Part shown: one piece after another, positions 63,936 to 64,000 of the stretch
Position numbering within the stretch: position 1 is the stretch's first letter
Layout of the letters: each line of letters opens with the position of its first letter
Assembly (NCBI GenBank): GCA_948099385.1
Contig: CANUEZ040000062.1
Coordinates: 2,783,501-2,847,500 of the forward strand
Length of the DNA stretch: 64,000 bases
Reading direction: 5' to 3'
From: Fasciola hepatica
Taxonomy: Eukaryota > Platyhelminthes > Trematoda > Plagiorchiida > Fasciolidae
Made by a program: the position numbers and the translations under genes
Notes under the pieces: model-generated
Seen by the model: only the letters and a program-made list of their open reading frames with translations
Database searches by the model: none
Told to the model about the DNA's origin: nothing

Positions 63936-64000
63936 GCCTGGCCTCTGGTTTCAGTCTGCGGCGTTCGCCACTAACTGGGAGACGGGATTCATATGCTGCG
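63936..64000. other. Unassigned window end
   Basis: No longer similar to the flank of RTE copy 1. Nothing recognised. Confidence 0.3.

Overview
The window reads as intergenic, repeat-saturated eukaryotic DNA. I see no operons, no Shine-Dalgarno-led gene sets, no rRNA or tRNA gene and no convincing host gene. Every recognisable protein belongs to a retrotransposon: several non-LTR groups (two CR1/Jockey-like families, called CR1-L and F2 here, and one RTE-like family), BEL/Pao LTR elements and one Ty3/Gypsy remnant. This mix suits a metazoan. From general memory of such element sets I would guess a flatworm or another lophotrochozoan, but nothing here proves the taxon.

Layout. 1-3188: a 5'-cut CR1-L copy ending in a hairpin. 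3189-4624: unassigned, with an antisense ORF1-like trace. 4625-13965: a second CR1-L copy with a very long, internally duplicated, pyrimidine-rich 3' UTR; an RTE-like element (8850-12338) sits inside that UTR. About 14320-16000: a Gypsy integrase remnant cut by a 374 bp BEL solo LTR. 16697 to about 17300: the 3' end of an antisense CR1-L copy. About 17400-59400: six F2 elements, all on the plus strand. 60225-63935: a second RTE-like copy, nearly identical to the first and carrying the same stop codons.

The centre is a four-level nest. F2 element b (about 22500-45740) is split by BEL-A (plus strand, 25270-44520, target duplication GCAGC). BEL-A is split in its integrase by BEL-B (minus strand, 30264-42892, target duplication CCGTG). 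BEL-B is split in its gag by a CR1-L copy (minus strand, about 36196-42213). By hand count the LTR pairs differ at about 29 of 374 positions in BEL-A and 14 of 378 in BEL-B, which fits outer-older, inner-younger. A second nest lies in F2 element c: F2 > CR1-L 3' fragment (47523-49024) > a 277 bp solo-LTR-like insert (48461-48737, target duplication CCGG).

No element here looks autonomous: each has stops, frameshifts or lost catalytic residues, all described without reconstruction. The most interesting signals are the nest, a 3'-terminal CR1-L hairpin whose arms change together between copies, a 135 bp block kept identical inside diverged flanks, the twin RTE copies that share their inactivating lesions but differ in patches, and the head-to-tail run of F2 elements whose (AACTG)n tails abut the next copy.
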